A stretch of DNA of 48,588 nt. Origin: Pseudoflavonifractor sp. MSJ-30 (GTDB taxonomy: Bacteria; Bacillota; Clostridia; Oscillospirales; Oscillospiraceae). Location of the stretch: the NCBI RefSeq assembly GCF_018918045.1, contig NZ_JAHLPU010000042.1, forward strand, positions 1 to 48,588, read 5' to 3'. Positions 9,241-17,491 of the stretch are shown here, piece after piece. Made by a program: the position numbers and the translations under genes. Numbering within the stretch: the stretch's first letter is position 1; each line of letters starts with the position of its first letter. The notes under the pieces were generated by a model. The model ran no database searches, had not been told where the DNA came from, and was given only the letters and a program-made list of their open reading frames with translations.

Positions 9241-9783
9241 TCAAGCGGTGAAGGGAGCGCCCAGCTGGCTCAGCAGCTCTTTGGCTTCCTCGTCGGTGGT
9301 AGCGGTGGTGCAGATGCAGATATCCATACCACGGATCTTGTCCACCTTGTCGTACTCGATCTCAGGGAAGATCAGCTGCTCCTTCAGACCAAAGGCGTAG
9401 TTGCCGCGGCCGTCGAAGGAGTTGGGGTTGATGCCGCGGAAGTCGCGGACACGAGGCAGGGCCACGTTGAACAGGCGGTCCAGGAACTCGTACATCTTGT
9501 CGCCGCGGAGGGTAACCTTCACGCCGACGGTTTCACCCTCACGGACCTTGAAGTTTGCAACGCTCTTGCGGGCCTTGCAGGTGATGGGCTTCTGGCCGGT
9601 GATGGTGGCGATATCCTTGCAGATGGCCTCAATTTCCTTGGCATTGTTCTTGCTCTCGCCGCAGCCGACGTTCACAATCACCTTGTCCAGCTTGGGGATC
9701 TGCATAACGCTCTTGTAGCCGAACTTCTTGTTCAGAGCAGGAGCGATCTCAGCAACATAACGGTCTTTCATTCTGTTAGCCAT
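9241..9783 (-). CDS. rplE: 50S ribosomal protein L5
   Basis: L5, 180 residues, binds 5S rRNA and contacts P-site tRNA. It has the conserved [13 protein letters not shown] segment, the [16 protein letters not shown] stretch (here [22 protein letters not shown]) and the ending [14 protein letters not shown]. Normal length, between rplX and rpsZ. Confidence 0.97.
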   Translation of the reverse strand: MANRMKDRYVAEIAPALNKKFGYKSVMQIPKLDKVIVNVGCGESKNNAKEIEAICKDIATITGQKPITCKARKSVANFKVREGETVGVKVTLRGDKMYEFLDRLFNVALPRVRDFRGINPNSFDGRGNYAFGLKEQLIFPEIEYDKVDKIRGMDICICTTATTDEEAKELLSQLGAPFTA

Positions 9784-9801
9784 AATTCAAAAGCTCCTTT
9801 C

Positions 9802-10107
9802 TCAGATTTCGGCGCCGCACTTGCGGCAGATACGGGTCTTCTTGTCACCGTCCATCTTGTAGCCCACGCGGACGCCCTTGCCGCACTTCTCGCAGTACAG
9901 GGCAACCTTGCAGGTACGGATGGGGGTCTCGCGCTTGACGATGCCACCGGTCTCGCCCTGACGGCGGGGCTTGGTGTGGCAGGTAGCGACGTTGACCTTC
10001 TCGACAATGACCTTGTTCTCGCTGGGCATAGCCACCAGGACCTTGCCCTTAACACCCTTGTCCTTGCCGGACAGGACGATAACGGTATCGTTCTTCTTAA
10101 TATTCAT
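9802..10107 (-). CDS. rplX: 50S ribosomal protein L24
   Basis: L24, 101 residues, an assembly-initiating large-subunit protein with an N-terminal KOW barrel (KNDTVIVLSGKDKGVKGKVL). The C-terminus carries two cysteine pairs (CEKCGKG and CRKCGAE) that could bind zinc, a form common in Clostridia. It lies between rplN and rplE. Confidence 0.96.
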   Translation of the reverse strand: MNIKKNDTVIVLSGKDKGVKGKVLVAMPSENKVIVEKVNVATCHTKPRRQGETGGIVKRETPIRTCKVALYCEKCGKGVRVGYKMDGDKKTRICRKCGAEI

Positions 10108-10121
10108 TCTTCGGTTCCCCC

Positions 10122-10490
10122 TTAGATGACTTCGGGCGCCAGGGAGAGGATCTTCATGAAGTCTCTCTCACGCAGCTCGCGGGCCACCGGTCCAAAGATA
10201 CGGGTGCCGCGGGGATTCTTGTCGTCCTTGATGATGACGGCGGCATTCTCGTCGAAACGAACATAGCTGCCATCCTCACGGCGGACGCCCCGCTTGGTGC
10301 GGACGATGACGGCCTTGACGACCTCGCCCTTCTTCACAGTGCCGCCGGGAGCAGCCTTGCGAACGGAAGCAACGATGATGTCACCGATGTTGCCGGTCTT
10401 GCGCTTGGAGCCGCCCAGGACACGAATGCAGTGAATTTCCTTAGCGCCGGTGTTGTCGGCAACCTTCAGGTAGCTTTCCTGTTGAATCAT
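10122..10490 (-). CDS. rplN: 50S ribosomal protein L14
   Basis: L14, 122 residues, at the subunit interface. It begins [18 protein letters not shown] and ends with the family signature region [12 protein letters not shown]. Typical length and position. Confidence 0.98.
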   Translation of the reverse strand: MIQQESYLKVADNTGAKEIHCIRVLGGSKRKTGNIGDIIVASVRKAAPGGTVKKGEVVKAVIVRTKRGVRREDGSYVRFDENAAVIIKDDKNPRGTRIFGPVARELRERDFMKILSLAPEVI

Positions 10491-10505
10491 TCTCTGCCGA
10501 CCTCC

Positions 10506-10769
10506 TTACTTAGCCTTTTCGATAATTCTGACCAGTCTCCATCTCTTGTCCTTGGACAGGGGACGGGTCTCCATGACCTCAACGGTATCGCCGATGCCGC
10601 ACTCGTTGTTCTCGTCGTGGGCCTTCAGCTTGTAAGTCCGCTTCATGGTCTTCTTGTACAGAGGATGCTGCACGCTGTCCTCGATCGCAACCACAATGGT
10701 CTTGTCCATCTTGTCGGAGACAACCTGACCGATTCTGGTTTTGCGGAAAGCTCTGGTATTTTCAGTCAT
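10506..10769 (-). CDS. rpsQ: 30S ribosomal protein S17
   Basis: S17, 87 residues, an OB-fold protein that binds helix 11 of 16S rRNA. The motifs [17 protein letters not shown] and the [16 protein letters not shown] end are characteristic. It sits between rpmC and rplN. Confidence 0.97.
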   Translation of the reverse strand: MTENTRAFRKTRIGQVVSDKMDKTIVVAIEDSVQHPLYKKTMKRTYKLKAHDENNECGIGDTVEVMETRPLSKDKRWRLVRIIEKAK

Positions 10770-10783
10770 ACTTGGTTCCCTCC

Positions 10784-10981
10784 TCAGACGTTGGTCTCTT
10801 TCTCACGAATAATGGTCTTGATGCGGGCAATGTCCTTCTTGGCAGCGGCAAGACGCATGGGGTTGTCCAGCTGGTTGGTGGCATGCTGCATGCGCAGCAT
10901 GAACAGATCCTTCTTCAGCTCGTCCAGCTTCTTGTTCAGCTCTTCAACAGACAGATTCTTGAGTTCCTTTGCCTTCATCAT
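10784..10981 (-). CDS. rpmC: 50S ribosomal protein L29
   Basis: L29, 65 residues, a two-helix hairpin at the tunnel exit that helps dock the signal recognition particle and trigger factor. Contains the conserved [16 protein letters not shown] and [11 protein letters not shown] segments. Its start shares one base with the rplP stop (TAATG). Confidence 0.97.
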   Translation of the reverse strand: MMKAKELKNLSVEELNKKLDELKKDLFMLRMQHATNQLDNPMRLAAAKKDIARIKTIIREKETNV

Positions 10982-11412
10982 TATTCACCACCAATCTCAG
11001 TTTCTGCTTCCTTGGTGATGATCCGGGTCTTGATGGGCAGCTTGTGCTGCGCCAGACGCAGAGCCTCGCGGGCAACCTCTTCGGAAACACCGCCGATCTC
11101 AAACATCACCTTCTGGTTCTTAACAACAGCTACCCAGCCTTCGGGAGCGCCCTTACCGGAACCCATACGGGTGCCCAGGCCCTTCTTGGAATAAGGCTTG
11201 TCGGGGAAAATCTTGATCCAGACCTTACCACCACGCTTGGTGTAACGGGTCATGGCAATACGGGCAGCTTCGATCTGGTTACCGGTGATCCAGCCGGGCT
11301 CCAGAGCCTGGATACCGAACTCACCGTAGGAAACCTTGTTACCGCGGGAAGCAACGCCGGTCATACGACCACGCTGTACCTTGCGGTACTTTGCTCTTTT
11401 GGGCATCAGCAT
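10981..11412 (-). CDS. rplP: 50S ribosomal protein L16
   Basis: L16, 143 residues, positions A-site tRNA. It reads [17 protein letters not shown], then the conserved [18 protein letters not shown] and [17 protein letters not shown]. The AAGGAGGT at the end of rpsC is about 9 nt from the first ATG, which overlaps the rpsC stop by one base (TGATG); the second ATG at 11406 is an alternative start. Confidence 0.97.
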   Translation of the reverse strand: MLMPKRAKYRKVQRGRMTGVASRGNKVSYGEFGIQALEPGWITGNQIEAARIAMTRYTKRGGKVWIKIFPDKPYSKKGLGTRMGSGKGAPEGWVAVVKNQKVMFEIGGVSEEVAREALRLAQHKLPIKTRIITKEAETEIGGE

Positions 11413-12203
11413 CAGCGGTTACCTCCTTCTCTGCGGGAATTGTTTCTGTCGCCCTGGCGGCGGTCACCGCTGGGCCGACGGTCGCCGTTGCGGCGGTCGC
11501 CCTGACGGCGGTCACCATTGCGGCGGTCCCGGCGCTCACGGGGAGCGGGTTCGGGAGCGGCGGCGCGCAGGGTGGTGTTCAGGACCTCACCCTTGTAGAT
11601 CCAAACCTTCACGCCGATGCGGCCATAGGTAGTGGCAGCCTCAGCGAAGCCGTACTCGATGTCGGCACGGATGGTCTGCAGAGGAATGGTGCCCTCATGA
11701 TAGCTCTCGGAGCGGGCGATTTCAGCGCCGCCCAGACGGCCGCCGCAGGTGACCTTGATGCCCTTGGCACCCAGGCGGGTGGCCTGCTGCATGGCCTTCT
11801 TCATGGCCCGGCGGAAGGAGATACGCTTCTCCAGCTGCTGGGCAATGTTCTCAGCAACCAGCTGTGCGTTCAGGTCAGGAGACCGAACCTCAACGATGTT
11901 CAGGTTCACGCTCTTGCCCAGCTTGGCCTCTACGTCCTTGCGCAGATTCTCGATCTCGGCACCGGCCTTGCCGATGACGACGCCGGGACGGGAGCAGTGA
12001 ATGTTGATCTTCACCTTGCCGTTGGAGCGCTCGATCTCAATCTTTGCGACGCCAGCCGCGTACAGCTTGTTCTTCAGATACTTACGGATGTTGTAATCTT
12101 CAACGACCAGGTCGCCGACCTTCTCCTCGCGGGCGTACCAGTGGGAATCCCAGTCCTTGATTACGCCAACACGCAGTCCATGGGGATTAACTTTCTGTCC
12201 CAT
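11412..12203 (-). CDS. rpsC: 30S ribosomal protein S3 with a repetitive Arg/Asp tail
   Basis: S3, 263 residues. Residues 1-215 are the normal KH-domain and C-terminal domain ([29 protein letters not shown]-like [33 protein letters not shown]) that forms the mRNA entry channel. Beyond that is an extra ~38-residue low-complexity tail built from repeats of [10 protein letters not shown] with Asn, Gly and Ser, ending REGGNR. Extended tails on S3 occur in several lineages, but this one is strongly repetitive. Confidence 0.96.
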   Translation of the reverse strand: MGQKVNPHGLRVGVIKDWDSHWYAREEKVGDLVVEDYNIRKYLKNKLYAAGVAKIEIERSNGKVKINIHCSRPGVVIGKAGAEIENLRKDVEAKLGKSVNLNIVEVRSPDLNAQLVAENIAQQLEKRISFRRAMKKAMQQATRLGAKGIKVTCGGRLGGAEIARSESYHEGTIPLQTIRADIEYGFAEAATTYGRIGVKVWIYKGEVLNTTLRAAAPEPAPRERRDRRNGDRRQGDRRNGDRRPSGDRRQGDRNNSRREGGNR

Positions 12204-12216
12204 AGCTACCTCCTGA

Positions 12217-12552
12217 TTAAGCCTTCTCGCTCACACCGATGGTGATGTGAGTGGTTCTCTTATTGATCCGAACGAAACCACGACGGGATGCGATGCGGCC
12301 GCGCTTCAGGATGGGGCCGGGGTTAGCGATCGCAGTGGAGACGTACAGGTTCTCAGCGTTCATTTCGTGATTGTGCTCGGCGTTTGCCACAGCGCTCTTC
12401 AGCAGCTTCGCCATAGGCTCGCAGGCAGCCTTAGAGGTCTGGCTCAGGTACGCGGCAGCGGTCTTCACGTCCTGGCCCCGGATCATGTCGCAAACCAGCT
12501 TGACCTTACGGGGAGACATCCGGACGTACTTTACATGTGCAAATGCTTCCAT
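12217..12552 (-). CDS. rplV: 50S ribosomal protein L22
   Basis: L22, 111 residues, lines the exit tunnel with L4 (macrolide resistance site). Conserved [19 protein letters not shown] and [17 protein letters not shown] are present. It lies between rpsS and rpsC. Confidence 0.97.
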   Translation of the reverse strand: MEAFAHVKYVRMSPRKVKLVCDMIRGQDVKTAAAYLSQTSKAACEPMAKLLKSAVANAEHNHEMNAENLYVSTAIANPGPILKRGRIASRRGFVRINKRTTHITIGVSEKA

Positions 12553-12564
12553 ATTCGTACCTCC

Positions 12565-12843
12565 TTACTTGGCATTGGCGGTCTTGCTGCCAGAGTGACC
12601 ACGGAAGGTTCTGGTAGGCACGAACTCGCCCAGCTTGTGGCCGACCATATCCTCAGTGATATAGACGGGAACATGCTTACGGCCGTCATGGACGGCGATG
12701 GTGTGACCAACGAAGGAAGGGAAAATGGTGGAGGCTCTGGACCAGGTCTTCAGAACCTTCTTTTCACCGGCCTTGTTCAGCTCTTCAACGCGCTTGTACA
12801 GCTCAGGAGCTACGAAAGGGCCCTTTTTGATACTTCTGCTCAT
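12565..12843 (-). CDS. rpsS: 30S ribosomal protein S19
   Basis: S19, 92 residues, binds 16S rRNA in the head with S13. Begins [15 protein letters not shown] and contains the signature [19 protein letters not shown] and [13 protein letters not shown]. Confidence 0.98.
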   Translation of the reverse strand: MSRSIKKGPFVAPELYKRVEELNKAGEKKVLKTWSRASTIFPSFVGHTIAVHDGRKHVPVYITEDMVGHKLGEFVPTRTFRGHSGSKTANAK

Positions 12844-12855
12844 TTCATTTCCTCC

Positions 12856-13692
12856 TTACTTGCTGTTTCTGCGCTTGACGATGAACTTGTTGGTGGGGTT
12901 CTTGCCCTTCCGGGTCTTATAACCCATAGCAGGCTTGCCCCAAGGAGTGACAGGGCCGGGACGACCGACAGGTGCGCGGCCCTCGCCGCCGCCGTGAGGA
13001 TGGTCATTGGGGTTCATGACGGAGCCGCGGACGGTGGGACGGATACCCATATGGCGGGTACGGCCGGCCTTACCGATGTGGACATTCTCATGATCCAGGT
13101 TGCCAACCTGACCGATGCAGGCGGTGCAGTTCATGCGGACATAGCGGACTTCGCCGGAGGGCAGACGGACCTGAGCCAGCTCGCCTTCCTTAGCCATCAG
13201 CTGCGCGGCGGTACCGGCAGAGCGGACCAGCTGTGCGCCGTGGCCGGGCTGCAGCTCCACATTGTGGATCACAGTACCCACGGGAATGTTGGCGATGGGC
13301 AGGCAGTTGCCGGGCTTGATATCAGCGGCAGCGGAGGAGACGACCTTGTCGCCGGCCTTCAGGCCGTAGGGAGCCAGGATGTAGCTCAGGGTCTCGTCCT
13401 CGTACTTGATGAGAGCAATGAAAGCGGAGCGGTTGGGATCGTACTCAATGCGCTGCACAGTAGCGGGCATGTCCAGCTTCTGGCGCTTGAAGTCGATCAC
13501 GCGGTACTTACGCTTGTTGCCGCCGCCGCGATGGCGGACGGTGATGTGACCATAGCTGTTGCGACCTGCATTCTTCTTGAGGCTCTCAACCAGGCTACGC
13601 TCAGGTTTTGCCTTCTTGTCTACGCCGTCGAAAGCGGAAACGGTCATGTTTCTGCGGGACGGGGTATAAGGCTTAAAAGTATTAATAGCCAT
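12856..13692 (-). CDS. rplB: 50S ribosomal protein L2
   Basis: L2, 278 residues, essential for subunit joining and the peptidyl transferase centre. The RNA-binding core ([26 protein letters not shown] in the N-terminal half) and the C-terminal [20 protein letters not shown] loop (here [18 protein letters not shown]) with the catalytic-region His are intact. Confidence 0.98.
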   Translation of the reverse strand: MAINTFKPYTPSRRNMTVSAFDGVDKKAKPERSLVESLKKNAGRNSYGHITVRHRGGGNKRKYRVIDFKRQKLDMPATVQRIEYDPNRSAFIALIKYEDETLSYILAPYGLKAGDKVVSSAAADIKPGNCLPIANIPVGTVIHNVELQPGHGAQLVRSAGTAAQLMAKEGELAQVRLPSGEVRYVRMNCTACIGQVGNLDHENVHIGKAGRTRHMGIRPTVRGSVMNPNDHPHGGGEGRAPVGRPGPVTPWGKPAMGYKTRKGKNPTNKFIVKRRNSK

Positions 13693-13720
13693 TTGCGTTT
13701 CTCTCCTTTATTGAGATTGG

Positions 13721-14017
13721 TTAGACCATGCCTTCGAAGAACTCGATGGTCTTGGAGTCAGCGGTCAGGGTGACGACAGCCTTCTTGTAGGCAGCGCGTC
13801 TGCCGGCGGGATAAGCGCCGGTGCGCTTGACCTTACCCTGCATCCGGACAGTGTTGACCTTGGCGACCTTTACACCGAAAGCCTGCTCAACGGCAGCCTT
13901 GATTTCGGTCTTGTTGGCGTCCACGTCAACCATGAAGACATACTTCTTATCAGCGACAGACTCCATGGACTGCTCGGTGATAACGGGTCTTCTGATGATG
14001 TCATAAACGTTCTTCAT
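13721..14017 (-). CDS. rplW: 50S ribosomal protein L23
   Basis: L23, 98 residues, forms the tunnel-exit platform for trigger factor, SRP and SecY. It has [29 protein letters not shown] and [13 protein letters not shown]. The start overlaps the rplD stop by one base (TAATG). Confidence 0.97.
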   Translation of the reverse strand: MKNVYDIIRRPVITEQSMESVADKKYVFMVDVDANKTEIKAAVEQAFGVKVAKVNTVRMQGKVKRTGAYPAGRRAAYKKAVVTLTADSKTIEFFEGMV

Positions 14018-14640
14018 TACGCGAATACCTCCTGGATCTTCTGGAGTGCGGCCTGGTCAACAACCAGCTTGTCGGCGTGCAGCACGTCGTAGGTGTTCAG
14101 CAGGTTGGCGAAGGTCACTTCGCAGCCGGCGATGTTCCGGCCGGAACGAACGACGTTCTGGTCAGCGGCAGCGGTGACGACCAGGGTCTTGGAGGTGCAG
14201 CCCACAGCGTTCAGGAAGGCCGCGAAAGTCTTGGTCTTGGGAGCGTCCATCTTGATCTCGTCGATCACGACCACATTCTGCTCGGAAGCCTTGGCGGACA
14301 GAACGCTCTTCAGAGCCAGCCGCTTGGCCTTCTTGTTCAGAGTGTAACTGTAATCCCGGGGCTTGGGAGCAAACACGATGCCGCCGTGGGTCCACTGGGG
14401 AGCGCGGGTGCTGCCCTGACGAGCCCGGCCGGTGCCCTTCTGCTTCCAGGGCTTACGGCCGCCGCCGGAAACCTCAGCGCGGGTCAGAGCGCTCTGAGTG
14501 CCCTGCCGCAGGTTGGCCAGGTGGTTCTTGACCACTTCGTGGACAACAGCGCCGTTGGGATCAATGCCAAACACAGCTTCGGGCAGTTCGATCTCGCCAA
14601 CCAGCTTGCCGGACATATTGTAAACATTCGTCTTAAGCAT
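14017..14640 (-). CDS. rplD: 50S ribosomal protein L4
   Basis: L4, 207 residues, reaches the exit tunnel through the basic extended loop ([19 protein letters not shown]). In E. coli it also represses the S10 operon through the mRNA leader; a long leader precedes rpsJ here. The rest ([15 protein letters not shown] and the [11 protein letters not shown] end) is normal. Confidence 0.97.
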   Translation of the reverse strand: MLKTNVYNMSGKLVGEIELPEAVFGIDPNGAVVHEVVKNHLANLRQGTQSALTRAEVSGGGRKPWKQKGTGRARQGSTRAPQWTHGGIVFAPKPRDYSYTLNKKAKRLALKSVLSAKASEQNVVVIDEIKMDAPKTKTFAAFLNAVGCTSKTLVVTAAADQNVVRSGRNIAGCEVTFANLLNTYDVLHADKLVVDQAALQKIQEVFA

Positions 14641-14659
14641 GATTTAAGATCTCCTTTCC

Positions 14660-15379
14660 TTAGCCTCTTGCGGAAGCCTTCTGGGGATTTCTGCCGGAAG
14701 CCTTCTGCGGGTTCTTGCTGATGCCGGTCTCCACGTTCTTGACGCGGTTGTTCTTGACGGTGTTGCGGATGTAAACAAGACCGCCCTTGGGGCCGGGGAT
14801 GGCGCCGCGGATAACGATCATGTTCAGCTCTGCGTCAACCTTCACAACGTCCAGATTCTCGATGGTAACCTGGTCGCAGCCCATCTGGCCTGCGCCGATC
14901 TTACCCGGGAAAATACGGGACTGGTGAGAGGAAGCACCCATAGAACCGGCGTGACGGTGGACAGGGCCGCCGCCGTGGGTCATGGGGGTCCGGCCGGCGC
15001 CATAGCGCTTCACAACGCCCTGGTAGCCGTGGCCTTTGGTGATGCCGGTGACGTCGATCTTGTCGCCGGCAGCGAAGGTGTCAGCCTTGACCTCATCGCC
15101 GACGTTCATGTCAGCGGCGGATTCCAGCTTGAACTCCTTCAGGTACTTCTTGGGGGCAACGCCAGCCTTCTTCAGGTGGCCTGCCTCGGGCTTGCTCAGC
15201 TTGTGCTCCTTGATGTCGCCAAAGCCGAGCTGGACGGCGGTGTAGCCGTCGGTCTCAACGGTCTTCTTCTGGGTAACGACGCAGGGACCTGCTTCCACAA
15301 CGGTAACAGGAATGACCTTGCCGCTCTCATCGAAGATCTGGGTCATGCCCACTTTTTTGCCGATGATTGCTTTTTTCAT
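14660..15379 (-). CDS. rplC: 50S ribosomal protein L3 with a repeated C-terminal tail
   Basis: L3, 239 residues, an assembly-initiating protein near the peptidyl transferase centre. The core is normal: [27 protein letters not shown]-type [12 protein letters not shown], and the central loop with [16 protein letters not shown]. The last ~25 residues add a duplicated sequence, KNPQKASGR followed by NPQKASARG, encoded by a direct DNA repeat at about 14665-14720. A 123-nt gap separates it from rpsJ, larger than usual. Confidence 0.97.
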   Translation of the reverse strand: MKKAIIGKKVGMTQIFDESGKVIPVTVVEAGPCVVTQKKTVETDGYTAVQLGFGDIKEHKLSKPEAGHLKKAGVAPKKYLKEFKLESAADMNVGDEVKADTFAAGDKIDVTGITKGHGYQGVVKRYGAGRTPMTHGGGPVHRHAGSMGASSHQSRIFPGKIGAGQMGCDQVTIENLDVVKVDAELNMIVIRGAIPGPKGGLVYIRNTVKNNRVKNVETGISKNPQKASGRNPQKASARG

Positions 15380-15502
15380 GGTTGCGTTTTCTCCTTTTTA
15401 GGTTATTGGTTGACAGCGCATTGGGAACGCCGCCAACATGACCCGTCCGCCCGATGCCAGACAGTGCGGGCAGCGGTAAAAGCTCGATAGAATGTCAGGC
15501 TC

Positions 15503-15811
15503 TTACAGCTTTATCTCTATCTCAACGCCAGCGGGCAGATCCAGGCTCATCAGAGCCTCAATGGTCTTCTGGTTGGGGTTGAGGATATCGATCAGTCTCT
15601 TGTGGGTTCTGCGCTCAAACTGCTCACGGCTATCCTTGTACTTGTGGACAGCCCGAAGGATGGTGACGACTTCCTTCTTGGTGGGCAGGGGGATGGGGCC
15701 GGAAACCTGGGCGCCGTTGCGCTTTGCGGTTTCAACGATCTTTGCCGCGCTGGAGTCGATCAGCTGGTGATCATAAGCCTTCAGCCGAATGCGGATCATC
15801 TGGTTTGCCAT
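15503..15811 (-). CDS. rpsJ: 30S ribosomal protein S10
   Basis: S10 (also the NusE antitermination factor), 102 residues, first gene of the superoperon. Contains [37 protein letters not shown] and the [12 protein letters not shown] signature. An AAGGAGG lies about 9 nt ahead of the start, at the end of a long leader. Confidence 0.98.
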   Translation of the reverse strand: MANQMIRIRLKAYDHQLIDSSAAKIVETAKRNGAQVSGPIPLPTKKEVVTILRAVHKYKDSREQFERRTHKRLIDILNPNQKTIEALMSLDLPAGVEIEIKL

Positions 15812-16076
15812 GTTGTTGTTTCCTCCTTGATGTATCGTACTCAGTTTGCGTAGTGTCTGGGTACGGTCGAACTGGTGTTCACGCCTCCGTGCGTATCACT
15901 TCGGGCCATGAAAATAGGCCGACAAGCGCCGACCATTCTCCTGCCCCGGCGATATACGCCAGCGTAACAGAAGCAGTTCAGCCGCCCGATGACCGGACAT
16001 ACTCCGCAGAAGTTACCGCCTTCCGGCGCAATCTCCTGCATCATCGCATAGCTGTGCGCTTATTTCCCGCACAACC
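15812..16076 (-). promoter_or_regulatory. Long structured 5' leader of the S10 superoperon
   Basis: About 265 nt lie between the predicted transcription start and rpsJ, without a convincing gene. Several complementary segments can be seen on the minus strand: TGTGCG/CGCACA near the 5' end, GGCG/CGCC, CACG-GAGG-CGTG and CGTAC/GTACG close to the gene. In E. coli the S10 leader is bound by L4; leaders of r-protein operons in Clostridia are often regulatory too. Whether this one binds L4 or another ribosomal protein is inference. Confidence 0.55.
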
Positions 16077-16082
16077 TGAGTT

Positions 16083-16111
16083 ATGATACCACTGCTTTCC
16101 TGTTTTGTCAA
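16083..16111 (-). promoter_or_regulatory. Sigma-A promoter of the S10 superoperon
   Basis: On the minus strand a perfect -35 TTGACA (16106-16111) is separated by exactly 17 nt from a -10 TATCAT (16083-16088). It is the only strong promoter seen ahead of rpsJ and probably drives the whole 16-kb superoperon. Confidence 0.85.
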
Positions 16112-16195
16112 GTTCTTTTTCAGAGTTTTTTACAAAAATTCAGAGAGATTTTTGTTGAAACGGGAGAAAAACACATGTCTGCACGGAATAGACAT

Positions 16196-16542
16196 ATGGG
16201 GGTGTGCGAACCTCTCTCCCCCACGGAAGCCGTGCTTCCCGGGAGCAACGGGCAGATACACTTCCACTCTCACTATCACTATCATTCTAACAATTACTCT
16301 CACTATTACTATAAGCTTGATTTGCTTAAGCAAATCAAGCAATTGCCGCCACAGCGCAGGGAAGCACATAACCTTGCAGCCGTCCCGGTTTTTTCGAACC
16401 GGGAACTTCCATTGGCGCAGGACAGGACTGCGGTAATTGTACGAAGCATGGCATATGTGCCGTTCCCTACCGCATTACTTCCAATTTCAATTCGTCCCGA
16501 AGGGACACCATAATTGTCAATTATCAATTGTCAATTGTCAAG
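16196..16542. repeat. Gene-free composite repeat region
   Basis: No gene is supported between the S10 promoter and the end of rsgA. The stretch holds a low-complexity tract of CACTCTCACTAT-like units (about 16262-16313), a perfect 26-bp palindrome (16315-16340), a GGTTTTTTCGAACC hairpin near 16386-16403, and at 16511-16542 repeated TCAATTGTCAATTG units that recur at 20551-20585 and 20671-20705. I read it as a mosaic of dispersed intergenic repeats. Confidence 0.6.
16315..16340. repeat. 26-bp perfect palindrome
   Basis: The 13-base half site GCTTGATTTGCTT is followed at once by its exact reverse complement, centred on TTAA, with no loop. It lies next to the low-complexity CACTAT tract. Without a loop or T-tract it is a poor terminator; it might be a protein-binding site or part of a repeat element. 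Confidence 0.8.
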
Positions 16543-16543
16543 C

Positions 16544-16596
16544 AAAAAACGCAGCAGGCCGTTTTGAAGTGACCCTCAAAGCGGCCTGCTGCGTTT
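16544..16596 (-). terminator. Terminator after rsgA
   Basis: Minus strand: AAACGCAGCAGGCCG is matched after a 22-nt loop region by its complement and followed by TTTTTT. It begins 2 nt past the rsgA stop. The arms are 15 bp with only one mismatch-like position near the loop, so it is a strong intrinsic terminator for the prpC-prkC-rsgA unit. Confidence 0.85.
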
Positions 16597-16597
16597 C

Positions 16598-17491
16598 TTA
16601 CTTATGTTCCCACTCTTTGTATTGAGCGGCCTTTTCGTAGAGTTTCAGATAGCTGTCATACCGGGTTCTTTCAATGTCCCCCGCCTCCGCGGCTTCGCGG
16701 ATGGCACAGCCGGGTTCTTTTCTATGGGAGCAGTCGTGGAACTGACATTTGCCAAGATAGGGGCCGAAATCCGGGAAGGCGTACTGAAGGTTCTCCTTCA
16801 ATATAATATCCATCTGGTCCGTATCAAAGGAGGAAAAGCCCGGGGTATCCATGACGAAGGTCTCCGGATCCAGCGTAAACAGCTCCACATGACGGGTGGT
16901 GTGCCGTCCCCGGCCCAGCTTCTCGGAGACCTCTCCGGTGGGCAAGGCCAGCTCCGGGCAGAGCGCGTTCAGAATGCTGCTCTTGCCCACGCCGGAATTT
17001 CCGGTAAAGGCGGTCAGCTTTCCCTGAAGCGCTTCCCGCAGATCCTCCACCCCAGCGCCCGTTTCGGCGCTGGTGGGAATCACCCGGAAGCCCGCGTGGG
17101 TGTAAACGCGGCACAGCTCCTCCGCCCCGTCCAGATCCGTTTTGTTCACGCAGAGAACGCACTCCACGCCCTTATTCCCCGCAATAGCCGCCACCCGGTC
17201 AATCAGGAACGGCTCCGTAATGGGGTTGACGTTGGCGGCGAAGATCACCAGAGCATCCACATTGGCCACTGCCGGCCGGACGAAGCTGTTCTTCCGGGGC
17301 AGAATCGCTTCTACCATGCCCTTGCTCCCCTGCCGGGTCACCCGGGCCAGATCTCCTGTCAGCGGGGACTGCCCCTCCCTGCGCAGGATGCCTCTGGCCT
17401 TGCAGGTCAGCACGCCGTCCGGCAGCTGCACGTCATAAAACCCGCTGAGGGAGCGGATAATGCGTCCGACTTCTGTTTTCTCAGCCATCAA
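16598..17491 (-). CDS. rsgA: Ribosome small subunit-dependent GTPase RsgA
   Basis: Circularly permuted GTPase that acts late in 30S assembly, 297 residues. Order of parts: N-terminal OB-fold (1-70), permuted G motifs NKTD (116-119), P-loop GNSGVGKSS (164-172) and DTPG (215-218), then a C-terminal zinc site C249-x4-C254-x-H256-x5-C262. It overlaps the end of prkC by 11 nt. The order prpC-prkC-rsgA is conserved in Firmicutes, and PrkC is known to phosphorylate this GTPase in Bacillus (CpgA). Confidence 0.97.
   Translation of the reverse strand: MMAEKTEVGRIIRSLSGFYDVQLPDGVLTCKARGILRREGQSPLTGDLARVTRQGSKGMVEAILPRKNSFVRPAVANVDALVIFAANVNPITEPFLIDRVAAIAGNKGVECVLCVNKTDLDGAEELCRVYTHAGFRVIPTSAETGAGVEDLREALQGKLTAFTGNSGVGKSSILNALCPELALPTGEVSEKLGRGRHTTRHVELFTLDPETFVMDTPGFSSFDTDQMDIILKENLQYAFPDFGPYLGKCQFHDCSHRKEPGCAIREAAEAGDIERTRYDSYLKLYEKAAQYKEWEHK

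Noticed and set aside
12247..13773. A 508-codon open frame opposite rplV, rpsS and rplB
   Set aside because: Shadow of conserved ribosomal genes; no ribosome binding site and no recognisable domain.
15841..16044. A 67-codon frame in the S10 leader
   Set aside because: It lies in a structured leader, lacks a convincing ribosome binding site and matches no known leader peptide; more likely chance.
16262..16313. CACTAT tract considered as a CRISPR-like or tandem-repeat array
   Set aside because: Units are short and irregular with no spacers, and no cas genes are present anywhere in the window.
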